Shown here: piece by piece, positions 25,435-34,576 of the stretch
How the letters are laid out: every line of letters starts with the position of its first letter
How positions within the stretch are numbered: position 1 is the first letter of the stretch
Assembly (NCBI RefSeq): GCF_030679875.1
Contig: NZ_JAUXSP010000009.1
Location: 1-64,000, forward strand
DNA length: 64,000 nucleotides
Direction: 5' to 3'
Origin: Phenylobacterium sp.
Lineage (GTDB): Bacteria > Pseudomonadota > Alphaproteobacteria > Caulobacterales > Caulobacteraceae
The notes under the pieces: model-generated
The model's input: the letters and a program-made list of their open reading frames with translations, nothing else
The model's database searches: none
What the model was told of the DNA's origin: nothing
Made by a program: the position numbers and the translations under genes

Positions 25435-25631
25435 TGCAGGGTCGCCTTGTCGTAATCGTGGATCAGGTCGCAGAAGGCGTAGCCGTCGATCTGGGCGAGA
25501 AAGGCCGCGGCCAGGTCCATATCGTCGGTCGCATCGCCGCAGACGTCGAACAGGTTGACGATGGGAGCGAGGCGGCCGTCGTCCAGCAGGGCCACGCGGC
25601 CCGGAAGGTGTAGGGCGACGACCGCCACCAC
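25431..25631 (-). CDS. Small hypothetical virion-cluster protein
   Basis: 66 codons from a GTG start, overlapping the gp4-like gene by 4 bases. Contains FDVCGDATDDMDLAAAFLAQ, an acidic helix. No family recognised. Confidence 0.45.
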   Translation of the reverse strand: MVAVVALHLPGRVALLDDGRLAPIVNLFDVCGDATDDMDLAAAFLAQIDGYAFCDLIHDYDKATLQ

Positions 25632-25635
25632 GGCC

Positions 25636-26148
25636 CTAGTCCTCGCCCTTGATGAACTTCTGTTCGTCCACCAGGGCCTTCAGCTTGGCGACACCGAGGC
25701 GACGGTCGAACTCGACGCCCATGGCCTCCAGTTGCGCGATCAGCGCGGCCTTTTCGTCGGAGGCGTTGGAGCCGCCGGGGATCTGGTCGCCGTCACGGTC
25801 CAGGGCTTCGACCTGGGCGTCGGTGAGGTGCGGGTAGGCGTCCGACGCCGGCTCGACCACATCGGGGGCGGGGTCGCCTTCGACGGCTGCGGGCGCGGCA
25901 GGTTCGACCAGATCGGGAAAAGCCGCGGCGACGACAGCGGCGCGAGTGTGGTCAGGGTCAGCCATGGCGAGGCCGGCGGAAAGCTCGCCTTCCTTCGTCA
26001 CGAAATGGCTGTTGCCGGCCAGCTTGCCTTCAAGGGCGCTCGGGACCGGATCGACCCATTCGTTCTTCGGAAAAGCGACGCCGTGAAGCATCAGGACTTT
26101 CGGGCCATCACCGTCATTGCGGGGATCGCCAATGAACATGGCTTTCAT
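25636..26148 (-). CDS. Hypothetical virion-cluster protein
   Basis: 170 codons. A beta-rich N-terminus (MKAMFIGDPRNDGDGPKVLM) precedes a Pro/Ala/Glu-rich linker and a C-terminal helix pair (EKAALIAQLEAMGVEFDRRL, then KALVDEQKFIKGE). It lies between the capsid genes and the neck genes, so a head-neck role is plausible. Followed upstream by 189 bases with no gene. Confidence 0.55.
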   Translation of the reverse strand: MKAMFIGDPRNDGDGPKVLMLHGVAFPKNEWVDPVPSALEGKLAGNSHFVTKEGELSAGLAMADPDHTRAAVVAAAFPDLVEPAAPAAVEGDPAPDVVEPASDAYPHLTDAQVEALDRDGDQIPGGSNASDEKAALIAQLEAMGVEFDRRLGVAKLKALVDEQKFIKGED

Positions 26149-26337
26149 GCGGGTGTTCCTTGGGTTGGAAATGGCCCGCGCTGGCCCGGATTACGGCAAC
26201 TTCGAAGCTGCGCACCGCTTGACGCCGAATGGCGCATCCGAACTGGTTTTGGTAACCGCAGCCCTGGCGCGGCCGGCTGCTGCGGGGAATGCGCAGAAGG
26301 GTGGGCCGACCCTATCTAAGAGCCGGCCCGATTACGC
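26149..26337. other. Intergenic stretch upstream of the neck genes
   Basis: 189 bases between two late genes, unusually long for this compact operon. It is GC-rich with runs such as GCGCGGCCGGCTGCTGCGG that can form hairpins, but I see no clear terminator or promoter. Confidence 0.4.
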
Positions 26338-26823
26338 TTACGGGACGATGTAGTCCACGCGGACGAAGATGGTGCCGGCCGCGAACGTGGCGGCGGCGAC
26401 GTTGGCCTCGGCCTGGATCACCGTCTCATTGGTGAAGGGGCCGATGGCGCCGGCGCTCATGTTGAAGGGCCGGAAGTTGGCGCCCGCCGGGATCAGGTCG
26501 AGGACCACATCGCCGCTCAGAACGCCGGAGTTGACCAGGCCCGCGGCCGACGCGCTGTCCACCGTCGCAGAACCGCCGTTGGCGGCCCAACCGATGTCGA
26601 TGTCCAGAGCCGCGATCCCGGTGTCCATGTCGGACGCCCAGAACTGACCGCCGACGATGATGGCGCCGGCCGGCAGCTTGCAGAGCTTGAAGATATCGCC
26701 GTCTTCGACGTTGGCGGCGACGGCATAGGACCCGTAGGCGACGGCGAGAGCGCCAGCGCCCATGGGCTTGTAGACCGGGAAGTCCGCAGCAGCGCGGGTT
26801 CCCACGAGGGTTTCGGCGGCCAT
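26338..26823 (-). CDS. Probable capsid-associated (decoration) protein
   Basis: 161 codons, Ala/Gly/Val-rich beta protein (YGSYAVAANVEDGDIFKLCK, LPAGAIIVGGQFWASDMDTG, GTIFVRVDYIVP). It is immediately downstream of the major capsid gene, where head decoration or minor capsid proteins are encoded. This beta-rich type often sits beside N4-gp56-like capsid proteins. Function inferred from place and composition. Confidence 0.6.
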   Translation of the reverse strand: MAAETLVGTRAAADFPVYKPMGAGALAVAYGSYAVAANVEDGDIFKLCKLPAGAIIVGGQFWASDMDTGIAALDIDIGWAANGGSATVDSASAAGLVNSGVLSGDVVLDLIPAGANFRPFNMSAGAIGPFTNETVIQAEANVAAATFAAGTIFVRVDYIVP

Positions 26824-26900
26824 GCGACCACTCCTTTCAGGAAGATGGGGACGGACGACCCGCTATGAGCCGCCCGTCAGGTTGTCAGGGGATGGACCGC

Positions 26901-27986
26901 TTAAGCGTCGGCGACGCCGCTCACGAACAGGGTGGCCACGCCGTAGTCGCGGAGGTCGTCACGGTCGCCCGTGCCGGTGCCGAAAGTCAGCTTGTCGAAG
27001 CCGTCGATGGCGTCGATGGCCACACCGGACTTGTCCTGGTAGTCGAACTTCTGCTCGATGGTCTTCCACCGCTTGGCGATGCCGTAGCCGATGGCCTGGG
27101 CGCCGACGAGATAGACGGGGGTCACATCAATGCCGCCGGCGCCGACGCCGGTGTAGATCGGCAGGTCCTCGCACTCCTTGATGATGATGCCATCCCAATA
27201 GAGATCGCCGCCCTCGAAGAGGCGCATGGCCTCGCCCTGGGCAGTGGTGTCATCGAGGATGGCCTCCATCTCGGAGCGGAGGTCGCGCATCGCGAACGGG
27301 TGAGCGTAGGCGATGTACAGGTACTTGCCGTTGCCCTTGTCCTGGAGGGGGCGGATCTTCGGCGAGGCGGTGCGCGCCATGCGCTTCAGAAGGGAAAGCG
27401 TGCCCTTCTTCAGAACATCGGTCGTGCCGTCGACGTTGGCCAGCGACGCGGAGTGGTCGTTGGCCGAGTTGTTGGCCTTCGCGGCGCCGAACAGAACCCG
27501 GTCGGCGTTGTCGGCCAGCCAGGCGTCCTTCTGGGCTTCGGAGGCCGAGGCATAGGCCACGCCGTTGATCGACCCGAACGCGCGGATGATGCGGTCGCGG
27601 GTGTTCTCCTTGCCCCAGGTCATCAGGGCGGGCTTGGCGGCATCGCGCAGGCCGATGGCCGACTTCTGCTCCTCCATCTCCGGGACCAGAACGCCGTGCC
27701 GGCGCTTGTTCACGGTCAGGGGGTGCGAACGCGAGGTCAGGTCTTCTTCCGACCCTTCCAGGGTGGCCGAGCCCTCCACACCGTCGCCGGTGAGCCGGTT
27801 CAGCAGGGCGAAGTGGATCGTGTCGCCCTTCTTCTTGGTCAGGTCTTCCTTGACCTGGATGGCCGCATTTTCGCCCATCTCCATCAGCTTGGAGAACACG
27901 TTCTCCTGGATGTGCTCGACGAAAAACTTGTCGTCCCACTGCTCGACAGTGAGACCGGTAGCCGCGCGGGTGTCCGCCATGGCCAT
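26901..27986 (-). CDS. Major capsid protein, N4-gp56 family
   Basis: 361 codons. The opening TGLTVEQWDDKFFVEHIQEN is characteristic of the N4-gp56/DUF4043 family of HK97-fold capsid proteins, followed by VKEDLTKKKGDTIHFALLNR and later GRDRDDLRDYGV-like C-terminal residues. It builds the shell on the scaffold encoded upstream. MADTR two codons in is an alternative start. A repeated late motif precedes the gene by about 20 bases. Confidence 0.88.
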   Translation of the reverse strand: MAMADTRAATGLTVEQWDDKFFVEHIQENVFSKLMEMGENAAIQVKEDLTKKKGDTIHFALLNRLTGDGVEGSATLEGSEEDLTSRSHPLTVNKRRHGVLVPEMEEQKSAIGLRDAAKPALMTWGKENTRDRIIRAFGSINGVAYASASEAQKDAWLADNADRVLFGAAKANNSANDHSASLANVDGTTDVLKKGTLSLLKRMARTASPKIRPLQDKGNGKYLYIAYAHPFAMRDLRSEMEAILDDTTAQGEAMRLFEGGDLYWDGIIIKECEDLPIYTGVGAGGIDVTPVYLVGAQAIGYGIAKRWKTIEQKFDYQDKSGVAIDAIDGFDKLTFGTGTGDRDDLRDYGVATLFVSGVADA

Positions 27987-28006
27987 GCTCCTTCATTGGG
28001 AATGCG

Positions 28007-28021
28007 GCGTCGTCTCGACGG
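28007..28021 (-). promoter_or_regulatory. Late-region repeated motif, copy 2
   Basis: GCGTCGTCTCGACGG on the plus strand, with CGTC/GACG arms, about 20 bases upstream of the capsid gene start in the 62-base gap after the scaffold gene. Confidence 0.5.
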
Positions 28022-28048
28022 CGCAGGGGGTTGGGTTCGTGACCCGGC

Positions 28049-28942
28049 CTAGCGGTTCAGGATGTCGCCAAGCGGGGTCGGCCCCGTGAACGCCGGAGTC
28101 CCCGAGCGGGGGGCGGCGCTCCGAACACCGGCGGTGGCCGGCGGGGGCGTGGGATTGGGTTGAGCGCGCATCTGCGGATTGGCCGGCGCGGGGTCGCGCT
28201 GCTGTTCGGCCATGATCTCCGCGCGGATCTGATCTTCCAGCCGCTTGCGGTAGGCGGCGGGATCGTCACCGACCTCTTCGACGACGCGCTCACGCTGGAA
28301 TTGCGCGAAGGCGGCGCCCCACGGGTCGGGCTGGCGGATGGCCCACTGCTCGATGTCGGGCTTGGTGCTCAACCAGGCGCGGCAATCTTCGAAGGCGTCA
28401 GCGCCGTGCTGTTGCTTGGCGAAACGCTCCGACAGGGTGAGCGTGGTCTGGAGTTGGAAAGTCTGGAGTTCGCCTCGCAGGCTTTCCTGGATCGCCCGAT
28501 GATAGCCCTCGGGGTCGGCAAGGGGGTCAACCGGCAGGCCGCCATATTGCTGCGGTTGCGGTTGCGGTTGCGCCTGACGGCGGCGCTCCTCTTCCAGCCT
28601 GGCCTCATAGTCGCGGACGGCCTTGTTCGCATTCGTGACATGCTCGCGCGCCCACTTGGGGAGACGCGGGTTCAGCCACTCCTGGAACTTCGGATCGTTG
28701 GCGAGCTGGTCGAAGTCGACACCGGCGGTCCCGGCCGGGGCGGGGTTCGGGGTCTCCGCATTGGCCTGCGGGGCGGCTTGGGGGTCGGCGGCCGGCGCGG
28801 GCTCATGGGCCAGCGGCTCCTCCGACTGGCCTGACCCCGACGCGGCCTCTTGAGGAGCGTTGCCGCCGCCCAGAATGTCCGCCATCGGGGTCAGGTTCGT
28901 CTCGGCCTCAGTCCCGGCCGGAAGGGTGTTTTGGTCCGTCAT
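28049..28942 (-). CDS. Scaffolding protein
   Basis: 297 codons. Acidic Pro/Ala/Gln-rich N-terminus, a helical centre (KFQEWLNPRLPKWAREHVTN and RDYEARLEEERRRQ), Gln/Pro repeats, then a long helical region and a basic Pro-rich end. Position between portal and capsid genes, charge pattern and low complexity are typical of phage scaffolds. MADILGGG and LGDILNR near the two ends resemble each other. Confidence 0.75.
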   Translation of the reverse strand: MTDQNTLPAGTEAETNLTPMADILGGGNAPQEAASGSGQSEEPLAHEPAPAADPQAAPQANAETPNPAPAGTAGVDFDQLANDPKFQEWLNPRLPKWAREHVTNANKAVRDYEARLEEERRRQAQPQPQPQQYGGLPVDPLADPEGYHRAIQESLRGELQTFQLQTTLTLSERFAKQQHGADAFEDCRAWLSTKPDIEQWAIRQPDPWGAAFAQFQRERVVEEVGDDPAAYRKRLEDQIRAEIMAEQQRDPAPANPQMRAQPNPTPPPATAGVRSAAPRSGTPAFTGPTPLGDILNR

Positions 28943-28957
28943 GTTGGGATGCGCTGG

Positions 28958-28972
28958 ACTGTCTCTCGACGT
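28958..28972 (-). promoter_or_regulatory. Late-region repeated motif, copy 3 (degenerate)
   Basis: Contains GTCTCTCGACG, one base shorter than the other copies, 16 bases upstream of the scaffold start in a 114-base gap. Confidence 0.4.
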
Positions 28973-29056
28973 TCAGCTCTCTCGGCCGTACCGGGCCGGG
29001 CGGATCAGCCCACTAGGGGCGGATGGGGGTCGCGCCAGGGCGCGGAAACTGTTGGT

Positions 29057-29509
29057 CTAGGCCGCCGTGTTCGGGTGCATCAGCTTGTGGCGCAACGCCA
29101 TCGCGTCCCACCACGCGTTATGCTGGACGGCGCCGGGAAGCGTCGTCGGATAGGCGTTGCAGCGGACCATCTGAAAGGCGAGCGTGCGGATGTCTGCCAT
29201 TTGGCCGCCCTCGAACTCGATCATCTCGCAGAGATATCGGATGTCCGCCGGCCAGTCTGAGACGATCAGCGGTTGGACGTCGCCCTCCATGAAGTCGGCG
29301 ATCTCGTCGCCAAGCTCGCGGGCGTCGCCACGAAACGGCTTCTGTGGACAGTCAAGCAGGAACGGGACCACGTTTTCGCGGACCCAGGGCTCGGCGGCTT
29401 CGTGGTCGGTCAGAAGATAGACCCCTTCCCCGTCCTCTCGGACCAGGGCGAGGCTCATCAGCGGGCCGTGGAAGCCGTCAAACTCGCAGTCGAGGAAGTA
29501 GCGCATCAC
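29057..29509 (-). CDS. DEDD 3'-5' exonuclease (Rv2179c-like)
   Basis: 150 codons. N-terminal RYFLDCEFDGFHG gives the first Asp-Glu pair; HNAWWDAMALRH near the C-terminus gives the last His-Asp. The SDWPADIRYLCEMIEFEGGQ segment holds the middle Asp. This small DEDD fold matches the Rv2179c-like 3'-5' exoribonucleases found in phages. It is inserted between portal and scaffold genes, overlapping the portal gene by 4 bases. Confidence 0.8.
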   Translation of the reverse strand: MMRYFLDCEFDGFHGPLMSLALVREDGEGVYLLTDHEAAEPWVRENVVPFLLDCPQKPFRGDARELGDEIADFMEGDVQPLIVSDWPADIRYLCEMIEFEGGQMADIRTLAFQMVRCNAYPTTLPGAVQHNAWWDAMALRHKLMHPNTAA

Positions 29510-31569
29510 GCCACCATCCGCGGCTCACCGCCCATAAGTCCCGCCATCGGGGCCTCCTGCGGCTGGGGCTGCATCGGAACGCCGCCGCCAGGCCCCATAG
29601 GAGCCCCACCAGCGCCTTCCATGCCCTGCGGCATAGGAACGCCGCCCGGAGCTTGAGGCTGGCCCTGCGGAGGAGCCTGGGGCGCGTCCGTCATCCCTTC
29701 GCGCATGTCCGGCATTTCCACTGCCACGCCGATCCGGGCCAACTTCTCGGCGCCGGTCGCCAGCTTGGAGTAAGCCCCAGCCCGGGTGTCTGCGACCTTG
29801 GCTTCGGCCATCTCTCGGGCGAGACGGGTTGCGTCGTCGGCGGCCGGGTCCTGCGGCTGCTGGCCAAGCTGATCCAGCATCTCTAGGATCTGCGCCTTGC
29901 GCTTGGACGGCAGGCCCGGATGCATCTCCAGCGCGACCTTCAGCATCGGAGGCGGCAGACCCGCACTCATCAGCTCGACGAAGGCGCCGTAATGCTCGCC
30001 GCTCTGGTTGATGGTATCCGGCGCATCGGAAACGATGATGTCCATGTCCAGGCGCGCCATGTCGTTGGTGCGCAGGGGCTGGCCGGTTTCCGGGTCCACG
30101 GCCGGGATCAGGTTGCCGGGGCGGATGCCCTGTTCGGCGGCCCGGCGCCATTCGTCCTGCGTGCCGACGACGCCGGTCTGCGGGTCCATCCACTGCTGAG
30201 CGTTCAGCCCGACCCACTTCGGCGCGTTCTCATCGTCGGTGACGCGGACCCATTTCTCTGCGGTCCAGAACTGCTTCATCATGGAGGCGATGATGTTGAA
30301 CACGCGCCAGTCCATCCGGCGCAGGGTGTCCATCAGATCCGACTGCTCGACCAGACCGCCGGCCTGTTGCGCCTCGATGGCGCGGCCCGACTGATCCGAG
30401 ACGCCCTTGCCCAGAAGCGCCTGGTTAGGACCGGCCTCCTGGATATAGGCCATGGCCTGAGCGCCCATCTGGGCCTGACCCATGGATAGGTCGAGCCCGC
30501 GGTCGATCTTGAGCGTCGCACCGACGTTGGTTTCGATCCAGCCATCCGGCCGGGCAAGCTCGCGCCTGGCCGAATTGACGTCATCCACCGCGCCCTTCTC
30601 AGCGATGACCTGGGAGACGTTCAGAAGGTGGAGCTGCTTGGACCGGCGCTTGTTGATCTCGTCCTGGGGGTCGATCAGGTGGCGCATTTCGCCGTATCGG
30701 TTGTTATCCCGATCGACGTTGGCGCTTTCCAGAACCCAGGGGCAGTAGCCCTCGCCGTCCTGGTCCTGATACGGGTTCTCGGCCGCGTACAGCTTGCCGC
30801 CGCGGGTGAACTCGCAATAGGCCCAGCCCCGCGTGGTGCGGTGCCAGATATAGACCATGCGGACCCGCTTGCGCTTCCCATCGGCCCAGACCGTGTAGCG
30901 CGGCTTGTCGTCATAGGTCCGGCCGGGGCCGGGCGCGCTCTCGATGGTGGTTTCCAGGATGGCGCGGGCCGCGTCCTCTTCCATGCCGTTCGATACGGCG
31001 CGAGCCAGCGCGTCCTCGTAATCCATCCAGACGACCTGGCCGAGATAGCGGGCGTCGCTGAAGTCCGGCTCCGACGAATGCGGGTCGTAGAACAGGCGAT
31101 CCCACTGGATGCGCTTGATCTGGAACTCGATGTCGCCATTGCGCTTTTGCAGCGCGGCGATCTCCAGGCCGGCGAAGCCTTCGACTATGATGTTCTTCCA
31201 GGCCTGCGAGCGAGCCGAGGGGTAGTCCGCCTTGTCGATGACGTAGCGCATCCCATCGGTGAAGGCTTCCGCGGCCCCGACGTCGTTCGGATTGTTCCGC
31301 GGCCAGGCCTTCGGGTCGCGGCGCTGGCGCTTCTCCATCCCGCCCAGGAACGAGGCCCTGGCCCGCAGGACGTTCAGGACGATAGGCGGCTGACCACGGG
31401 CGCGGAGGGCGTTGACCTCTTCGTCGGTGAGCTGCTTGTTGTCCACATAGTCCCGATCCCGCTCAGCCTTGGTCCGGGCGGTGTAGCTCGCCTCTTCCGC
31501 GGCCTCGTACATCTGGATCAGGGCCGGCAGGTTGTCGGGCTCGGCCTCGGGGGTCGGGTAGGTGGTCAT
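29506..31569 (-). CDS. Portal protein, P22/Sf6-type
   Basis: 687 codons from MTTYPTPEAEPDNLPALIQM, whose ATG overlaps the terminase stop. Typical P22-class portal segments: RDRDYVDNKQLTDEEVNALR, NVLRARASFLGGMEKRQRRD, DPHSSEPDFSDARYLGQVVW, a central stem region and a long C-terminal helical barrel, then a Gly/Pro/Met-rich tail after residue 600. The dodecameric portal is the DNA entry channel and neck base. Length is close to P22 gp1 (725). Confidence 0.9.
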   Translation of the reverse strand: MTTYPTPEAEPDNLPALIQMYEAAEEASYTARTKAERDRDYVDNKQLTDEEVNALRARGQPPIVLNVLRARASFLGGMEKRQRRDPKAWPRNNPNDVGAAEAFTDGMRYVIDKADYPSARSQAWKNIIVEGFAGLEIAALQKRNGDIEFQIKRIQWDRLFYDPHSSEPDFSDARYLGQVVWMDYEDALARAVSNGMEEDAARAILETTIESAPGPGRTYDDKPRYTVWADGKRKRVRMVYIWHRTTRGWAYCEFTRGGKLYAAENPYQDQDGEGYCPWVLESANVDRDNNRYGEMRHLIDPQDEINKRRSKQLHLLNVSQVIAEKGAVDDVNSARRELARPDGWIETNVGATLKIDRGLDLSMGQAQMGAQAMAYIQEAGPNQALLGKGVSDQSGRAIEAQQAGGLVEQSDLMDTLRRMDWRVFNIIASMMKQFWTAEKWVRVTDDENAPKWVGLNAQQWMDPQTGVVGTQDEWRRAAEQGIRPGNLIPAVDPETGQPLRTNDMARLDMDIIVSDAPDTINQSGEHYGAFVELMSAGLPPPMLKVALEMHPGLPSKRKAQILEMLDQLGQQPQDPAADDATRLAREMAEAKVADTRAGAYSKLATGAEKLARIGVAVEMPDMREGMTDAPQAPPQGQPQAPGGVPMPQGMEGAGGAPMGPGGGVPMQPQPQEAPMAGLMGGEPRMVA

Positions 31570-33029
31570 GCCGTTTTCCAATCTGCCCTCCCTCCTGTTC
31601 TGTCGTTCGGCGCCCAGCGGTCGCGGGGCGGGGTCGGTTGTGGTTTCGGCATCGGGATGATCGCGCTGTTCACGGCGTACTCGCCGGCCGCGTCTGACCC
31701 GTGGCTGTTGTCGTCGTGCAAGGGCTCGGTGAAGGCCGCCAAGGAGCGGTTCCAGCGTTTCCGGTAGTTCCTCAGGCGATCCAGGCCGACAGCGCATCTG
31801 CGCTCGTCAAACGACATGACCGGCAGGAGTCGCCGCAGGGCGTTGATGCGCTCGGCCGGCCCCTGCTGAACCCCGACCCGCACCGGCTTCACGCCAAAGC
31901 TATGGAGGGTCTGCAGCCTGGTCTTCGCGCCGGCGCCCCACTCCCTGACCTTCACGTCGTGGGGCAGGAAGTGGTTGCGGTAGGTGTAGGGCTGAAGCCG
32001 GCCGAGCCGCGCCATAGCCTCGGCGCGCTCAACGGGATCGGGGATCAGCTCGGGCATGGCGGCCCGGACAATGGCCTCGACGCCCTCGCCGTTCGTCTCG
32101 AAATAGTCGATGGCCCGGACGCGCTTGCCGTTGTCCTGGAAAAACCAGATCGCGGTGTAGTCGTCGACGCCGATGTCCCAGGCCGTATCGACCGGCAGGC
32201 TGGCGATGTGCGGGACGTGGGTTATGCGCCCCTCATCCAGGGCCTTCTTCAGCTCGGTTCCGTAGTAGGAGCCCGGAACCGCGGCGTCGAAGTCGACCAG
32301 ATACTCCTGGCGGAACTTGGCATCGCCCTCTTCCTCCGACCCGGTCTCGTCGATGAACTCCTGGCGCTCCTTGTCCAGTTGCTCGATGGTGAAGACGCTG
32401 GTTTGCAGGGCCGTTGACCGCTGCGTGAACCAGGTCGGATCGCGCTCCCGGGCCTCAAACGCCCTGACGGCGTGGTTCCGACCACGCGGGGTCCAGATGA
32501 AGATCGCCCAGCCGCCGTTTTCGGCCAGGATAGGCCGGATGTAGGTCCAGGCGTCGGGCTTGGCGATGGCCCATTCGGAGAAGACCACGCCGATGGGCGG
32601 CGAGCCCACGAGGCTGTCAAAGTTGTCGGACCCCACGACCTGCCATGTCGATCCGTTCTTGAACCGGATGAACATGTCGGTGTTGCGGATCTCGGCGCCG
32701 TCCATCAGCTCGCCGAACGCTTCATAGATGCGCCGCTTGCCGGTGTGCGGGTTGACCGCATCCCAGATGGCTTTGCGGGCCTGGGCGGCTTCCGGCAGCA
32801 TGTGCCAGTAGACCCCGACCCTGCGCTGAGACGCCTCCTTGGCCCAAGCTAGGGCTACGTCATCCTTGCCCCAGCGCCGGTGCGCCGCGACATCGGCCCG
32901 GATGCCGCCGGCCATGAGGTAGTCCCAGAGGGGCCGCTGATAGTCGCGAGGCTTCCAAAGCGCCGCGCGCCTGGCCCGTTCCGCCCTCACCTCTTCCAGG
33001 GTTGGGATGCGGCTTGCACTAATCGCCAT
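31566..33029 (-). CDS. terL: Terminase large subunit
   Basis: 487 codons. ATPase: a Walker A variant AHRRWGKDD (residues 49-57), aromatic-rich VGVYWHMLPEAAQ, Walker B VVFSEW (148-153), coupling motif FIWTPRGRNH. Nuclease: first Asp in TAWDIGVDDYTAIWFF (about 270), last acidic residues in DDNSHGSDAAGEYAV. It packages and cuts concatemeric DNA, with the small subunit gene 1.9 kb upstream. Family closest in pattern to the Sf6/N4-like group. The virion-protein genes between the two terminase genes are unusual. Confidence 0.92.
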   Translation of the reverse strand: MAISASRIPTLEEVRAERARRAALWKPRDYQRPLWDYLMAGGIRADVAAHRRWGKDDVALAWAKEASQRRVGVYWHMLPEAAQARKAIWDAVNPHTGKRRIYEAFGELMDGAEIRNTDMFIRFKNGSTWQVVGSDNFDSLVGSPPIGVVFSEWAIAKPDAWTYIRPILAENGGWAIFIWTPRGRNHAVRAFEARERDPTWFTQRSTALQTSVFTIEQLDKERQEFIDETGSEEEGDAKFRQEYLVDFDAAVPGSYYGTELKKALDEGRITHVPHIASLPVDTAWDIGVDDYTAIWFFQDNGKRVRAIDYFETNGEGVEAIVRAAMPELIPDPVERAEAMARLGRLQPYTYRNHFLPHDVKVREWGAGAKTRLQTLHSFGVKPVRVGVQQGPAERINALRRLLPVMSFDERRCAVGLDRLRNYRKRWNRSLAAFTEPLHDDNSHGSDAAGEYAVNSAIIPMPKPQPTPPRDRWAPNDRTGGRADWKTA

Positions 33030-33035
33030 CGGGGA

Positions 33036-33371
33036 TCAGTTGAAGTCGTCGAGCGGCACGCCGTAATCGTCATCGACCACGCGGCCGGACTGGATGCGGA
33101 TGGTCCGTCGCGCCCCTCCGAAGGTGGCGGCGATGTCCACATAGCCCCGCTCGCCGCTGATCGTGGTCGAGAGCTGCGAGCCCGAGACGGTCGGGGTCGT
33201 GGCGGAAAGGCCGCTGCCTTCGGTCGAGACCGATGTCGGCGCGCTCGGATATTCGATCAGAGCCGGCGTCGTCTCGCCCTCAAGGGGGTTGATCGTCGCG
33301 GCGTTGCGCTTGGCGTCATAGTCGGCGCCGTAGACCGACAGACCGCCGCGGGCCAGGACTTGGATACGCAT
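33036..33371 (-). CDS. Beta-rich virion-cluster protein
   Basis: 111 codons starting MRIQVLARGGLSVYGADYDA, Thr/Ser/Gly-rich with alternating strands and a middle Ig-like look (TPTVSGSQLSTTISGERGYV). It lies directly upstream of terL. Function unknown. Confidence 0.55.
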   Translation of the reverse strand: MRIQVLARGGLSVYGADYDAKRNAATINPLEGETTPALIEYPSAPTSVSTEGSGLSATTPTVSGSQLSTTISGERGYVDIAATFGGARRTIRIQSGRVVDDDYGVPLDDFN

Positions 33372-33382
33372 GGGGCCTCCTG

Positions 33383-33512
33383 CCCCGCTCTCAGGGCCGA
33401 GCTTGGTTCGGAACGCCCTGGCGCTCCTGCCGTATAATCGGATGTGCCCCGGTCTCAGGGGGCTTGGCGCTTGTTCGGAACGCTATGCGGTCCTGTCGTT
33501 CAGACGATGCGG
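33383..33512. repeat. Two degenerate tandem copies of a ~64-bp unit
   Basis: Copies start at 33,383 and 33,447. Shared blocks in order: CCCCG-TCTCAGGG, GTTCGGAACGC (33,406 and 33,473), TCCTG-CGT. It fills most of the 158-base gap upstream of the gene ending at 33,036 and may carry a promoter for it and terL. Confidence 0.55.
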
Positions 33513-33529
33513 GTGGGGGTGGGCTGAGG

Positions 33530-34219
33530 TTAGGGCGCGTCGAACGCTTCCACGCGCCGCACCTTCATTGGCCAGCGCACGTCCGTCGTGGCGGAAAAAT
33601 GCTGCGCGACGATGTATCTGCCGACGATGCTTGGGATTGCTGCGTCTTGCACCGTTACATCGTAACGCCCGTCGATCACGACGCGAACTCTGTCGCCAAT
33701 CACAAATATCTGCGTGGTATGTACGGTGTTGGCCAAGGCGAGCGACGGGGAAATTGTCGTCTTGCCGGTGTTCATTGTTACGAACGCCCCGCCAGAGACC
33801 CGTTTCTGGATGTTGCACACACCATTCGTGATGGTGATGTGCAACATGGTGTCGATCCAGTTGGGAGACGGCGATATGATCAACGCCAAGGTCGTAAAGG
33901 CCGTGCCGACAGTATCATCTACCCAGGACCAGTCGCACTCTAGGCGTCTAACCGTTTCACCCAAGTCCATGCCAGCATAGACGACTTGCCCTCCTGGGGC
34001 CTGGAAGGTGTTGTCAACGAGCCGGCCATCTGTCGCGGCCGGCAGGGGAAACGACGCAACATATGCGCCGCGCAAATCCCAGGCTTGCCCTGTCGGCGCA
34101 TCGCCCAGCTCTCCCGGCGAGGTGTCGGCGCGCTGGAAATCATCAAACATCAGGCGGCGCATACCCCCCGACCCCACAACCCCCCTGACCGGGCTAGATA
34201 CAACGCCACGGATGAGCAT
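33530..34219 (-). CDS. Fibre/spike-like protein with lectin-type fold
   Basis: 229 codons. After 25 residues it reads MFDDFQRADTSPGELGDAPT, ...WDLRGAYVA, ...RRLECDWSWVDDT, ...NTGKTTISPSLALANTVHTT, ...VIDGRYDVTV. This strand order is that of concanavalin/LamG-like domains (family 16-like 'DDF.R.D...LG...G..W') found in phage adhesins. The gene is less GC-rich than its neighbours, suggesting recent exchange. Receptor binding is inferred. Confidence 0.65.
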   Translation of the reverse strand: MLIRGVVSSPVRGVVGSGGMRRLMFDDFQRADTSPGELGDAPTGQAWDLRGAYVASFPLPAATDGRLVDNTFQAPGGQVVYAGMDLGETVRRLECDWSWVDDTVGTAFTTLALIISPSPNWIDTMLHITITNGVCNIQKRVSGGAFVTMNTGKTTISPSLALANTVHTTQIFVIGDRVRVVIDGRYDVTVQDAAIPSIVGRYIVAQHFSATTDVRWPMKVRRVEAFDAP

Positions 34220-34549
34220 CTATTGGCTCAAGCGGTAGGGGATGGGGCCAGAGGTATAGGCCGTGCAGTTCAGGCGGTAGAGAACGCTGGCCTCAGACTC
34301 CTCGACCACAACCGACATCGGCGCGGTAAAAGCGGCGGGGGTTCCGGCTGAGTCACGGGAGCAGGGTAGCCATGTCACCCCGTCGTCGAAGGAACGCTCA
34401 AGCTGGCCGGTCGCGACGAACGTGCCCGACAGAGAGGCGTTGAAGGGCCGCCCAGCAGCCGGCCGGAACGACGCGCTCTGACCCGTCGCCGTGAACGAGC
34501 CGACAACCGGCTGGACGCGCGACGCATCCCAATTAGGACCTGAGGCCAT
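34220..34549 (-). CDS. Small beta-rich virion protein
   Basis: 109 codons starting MASGPNWDASRVQPVVGSFT. Contains GTFVATGQLERSFDDGVTWL and EESEASVLYRLNCTAYTSGP, the signature of small 'GTF.ATVQLERSFDGG.TW' structural proteins that occur near phage fibre and neck genes. Ends one base before the next gene. A repeated late motif lies 28 bases upstream. Confidence 0.6.
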   Translation of the reverse strand: MASGPNWDASRVQPVVGSFTATGQSASFRPAAGRPFNASLSGTFVATGQLERSFDDGVTWLPCSRDSAGTPAAFTAPMSVVVEESEASVLYRLNCTAYTSGPIPYRLSQ

Positions 34550-34576
34550 GGGTCTTCTCCATCACAGGGAAACGCC

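Noticed and set aside
30628-31767. 379-residue frame opposite the portal gene
   Set aside because: Antisense of a well-recognised portal protein, with no family pattern.
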